Below, piece by piece: positions 5,478-5,488 of a DNA stretch of 5,488 nucleotides. The stretch is taken from positions 1-5,488 of the forward strand of contig JAQGOT010000384.1 of NCBI GenBank assembly GCA_028293465.1, given 5' to 3'. Numbering within the stretch: position 1 is the stretch's first letter; each line of letters opens with the position of its first letter. The stretch is from Pedosphaera sp. (lineage in GTDB: Bacteria > Verrucomicrobiota > Verrucomicrobiia > Limisphaerales > Pedosphaeraceae). The notes under the pieces are model-generated. The model did no database searches and was not told where the DNA came from. It saw only the letters and a program-made list of their open reading frames with translations. A program made the position numbers and the translations under genes.

Positions 5478-5488
5478 ATGGAGTTAAT
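5478..5488 (+). CDS. Start of an unidentified gene, cut by the right edge
   Basis: ATG GAG TTA follow a well-placed Shine-Dalgarno site. The frame is closed upstream by TGA at 5418-5420. Only three codons are visible, so no function can be given. It runs in the same direction as the oxidoreductase pair, 221 bases downstream, with a palindrome in between, so it may be a separate transcription unit. Confidence 0.45.

Noticed and set aside
1..5488. tRNA, rRNA, CRISPR array, phage genes, integrase or complete insertion sequence
   Set aside because: I searched by eye for conserved RNA motifs, regularly spaced repeats and transposase or integrase motifs and found none. The only mobile-like item is the non-coding palindrome at 1679-1840.

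Overview
The window looks like ordinary chromosomal DNA from a GC-rich, soil or freshwater type bacterium, most likely of the Verrucomicrobiota (Pedosphaera-like). That placement is an inference. It rests on the style of the large secreted protein at the left edge, a TTG start without a Shine-Dalgarno site, a Tat-exported aldo/keto reductase, and the mixed use of Shine-Dalgarno sites. No marker gene is present to prove it.

Layout. Positions 1-1287 hold a minus-strand gene that runs off the left edge. It is open for 429 codons, starts at TTG 1287, has a clear signal peptide and matches no family I can name. Positions 1288-2100 are an 813-base divergent intergenic region. It contains GC-rich repeat-like DNA with several inverted repeats, a 162-bp imperfect palindrome with 19-bp perfect ends (1679-1840), and then an AT-rich stretch that probably carries the promoter and leader of the next gene. 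Positions 2101-3087 (+) encode an exported M23 (LytM-type) metallopeptidase, closed by a very good intrinsic terminator at 3138-3170.

From 3322 to 5256 (+) two oxidoreductase genes lie 18 bases apart and look like one transcription unit. The first is a cytoplasmic beta-hydroxyacid-dehydrogenase-like NAD(P) enzyme. The second is an aldo/keto reductase with a Tat signal. A new gene begins at 5478 behind a strong ribosome binding site and is cut off after three codons.

How the parts relate. The peptidase acts on the cell envelope and is transcriptionally separate from the oxidoreductase pair. That pair may share a carbonyl/hydroxyacid substrate pathway, but their predicted compartments differ, which is unexplained. 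I found no phage, CRISPR, toxin or defence system. The most unusual item is the structured repeat region at 1324-1840, which resembles a MITE- or REP-like element and may be a composite.
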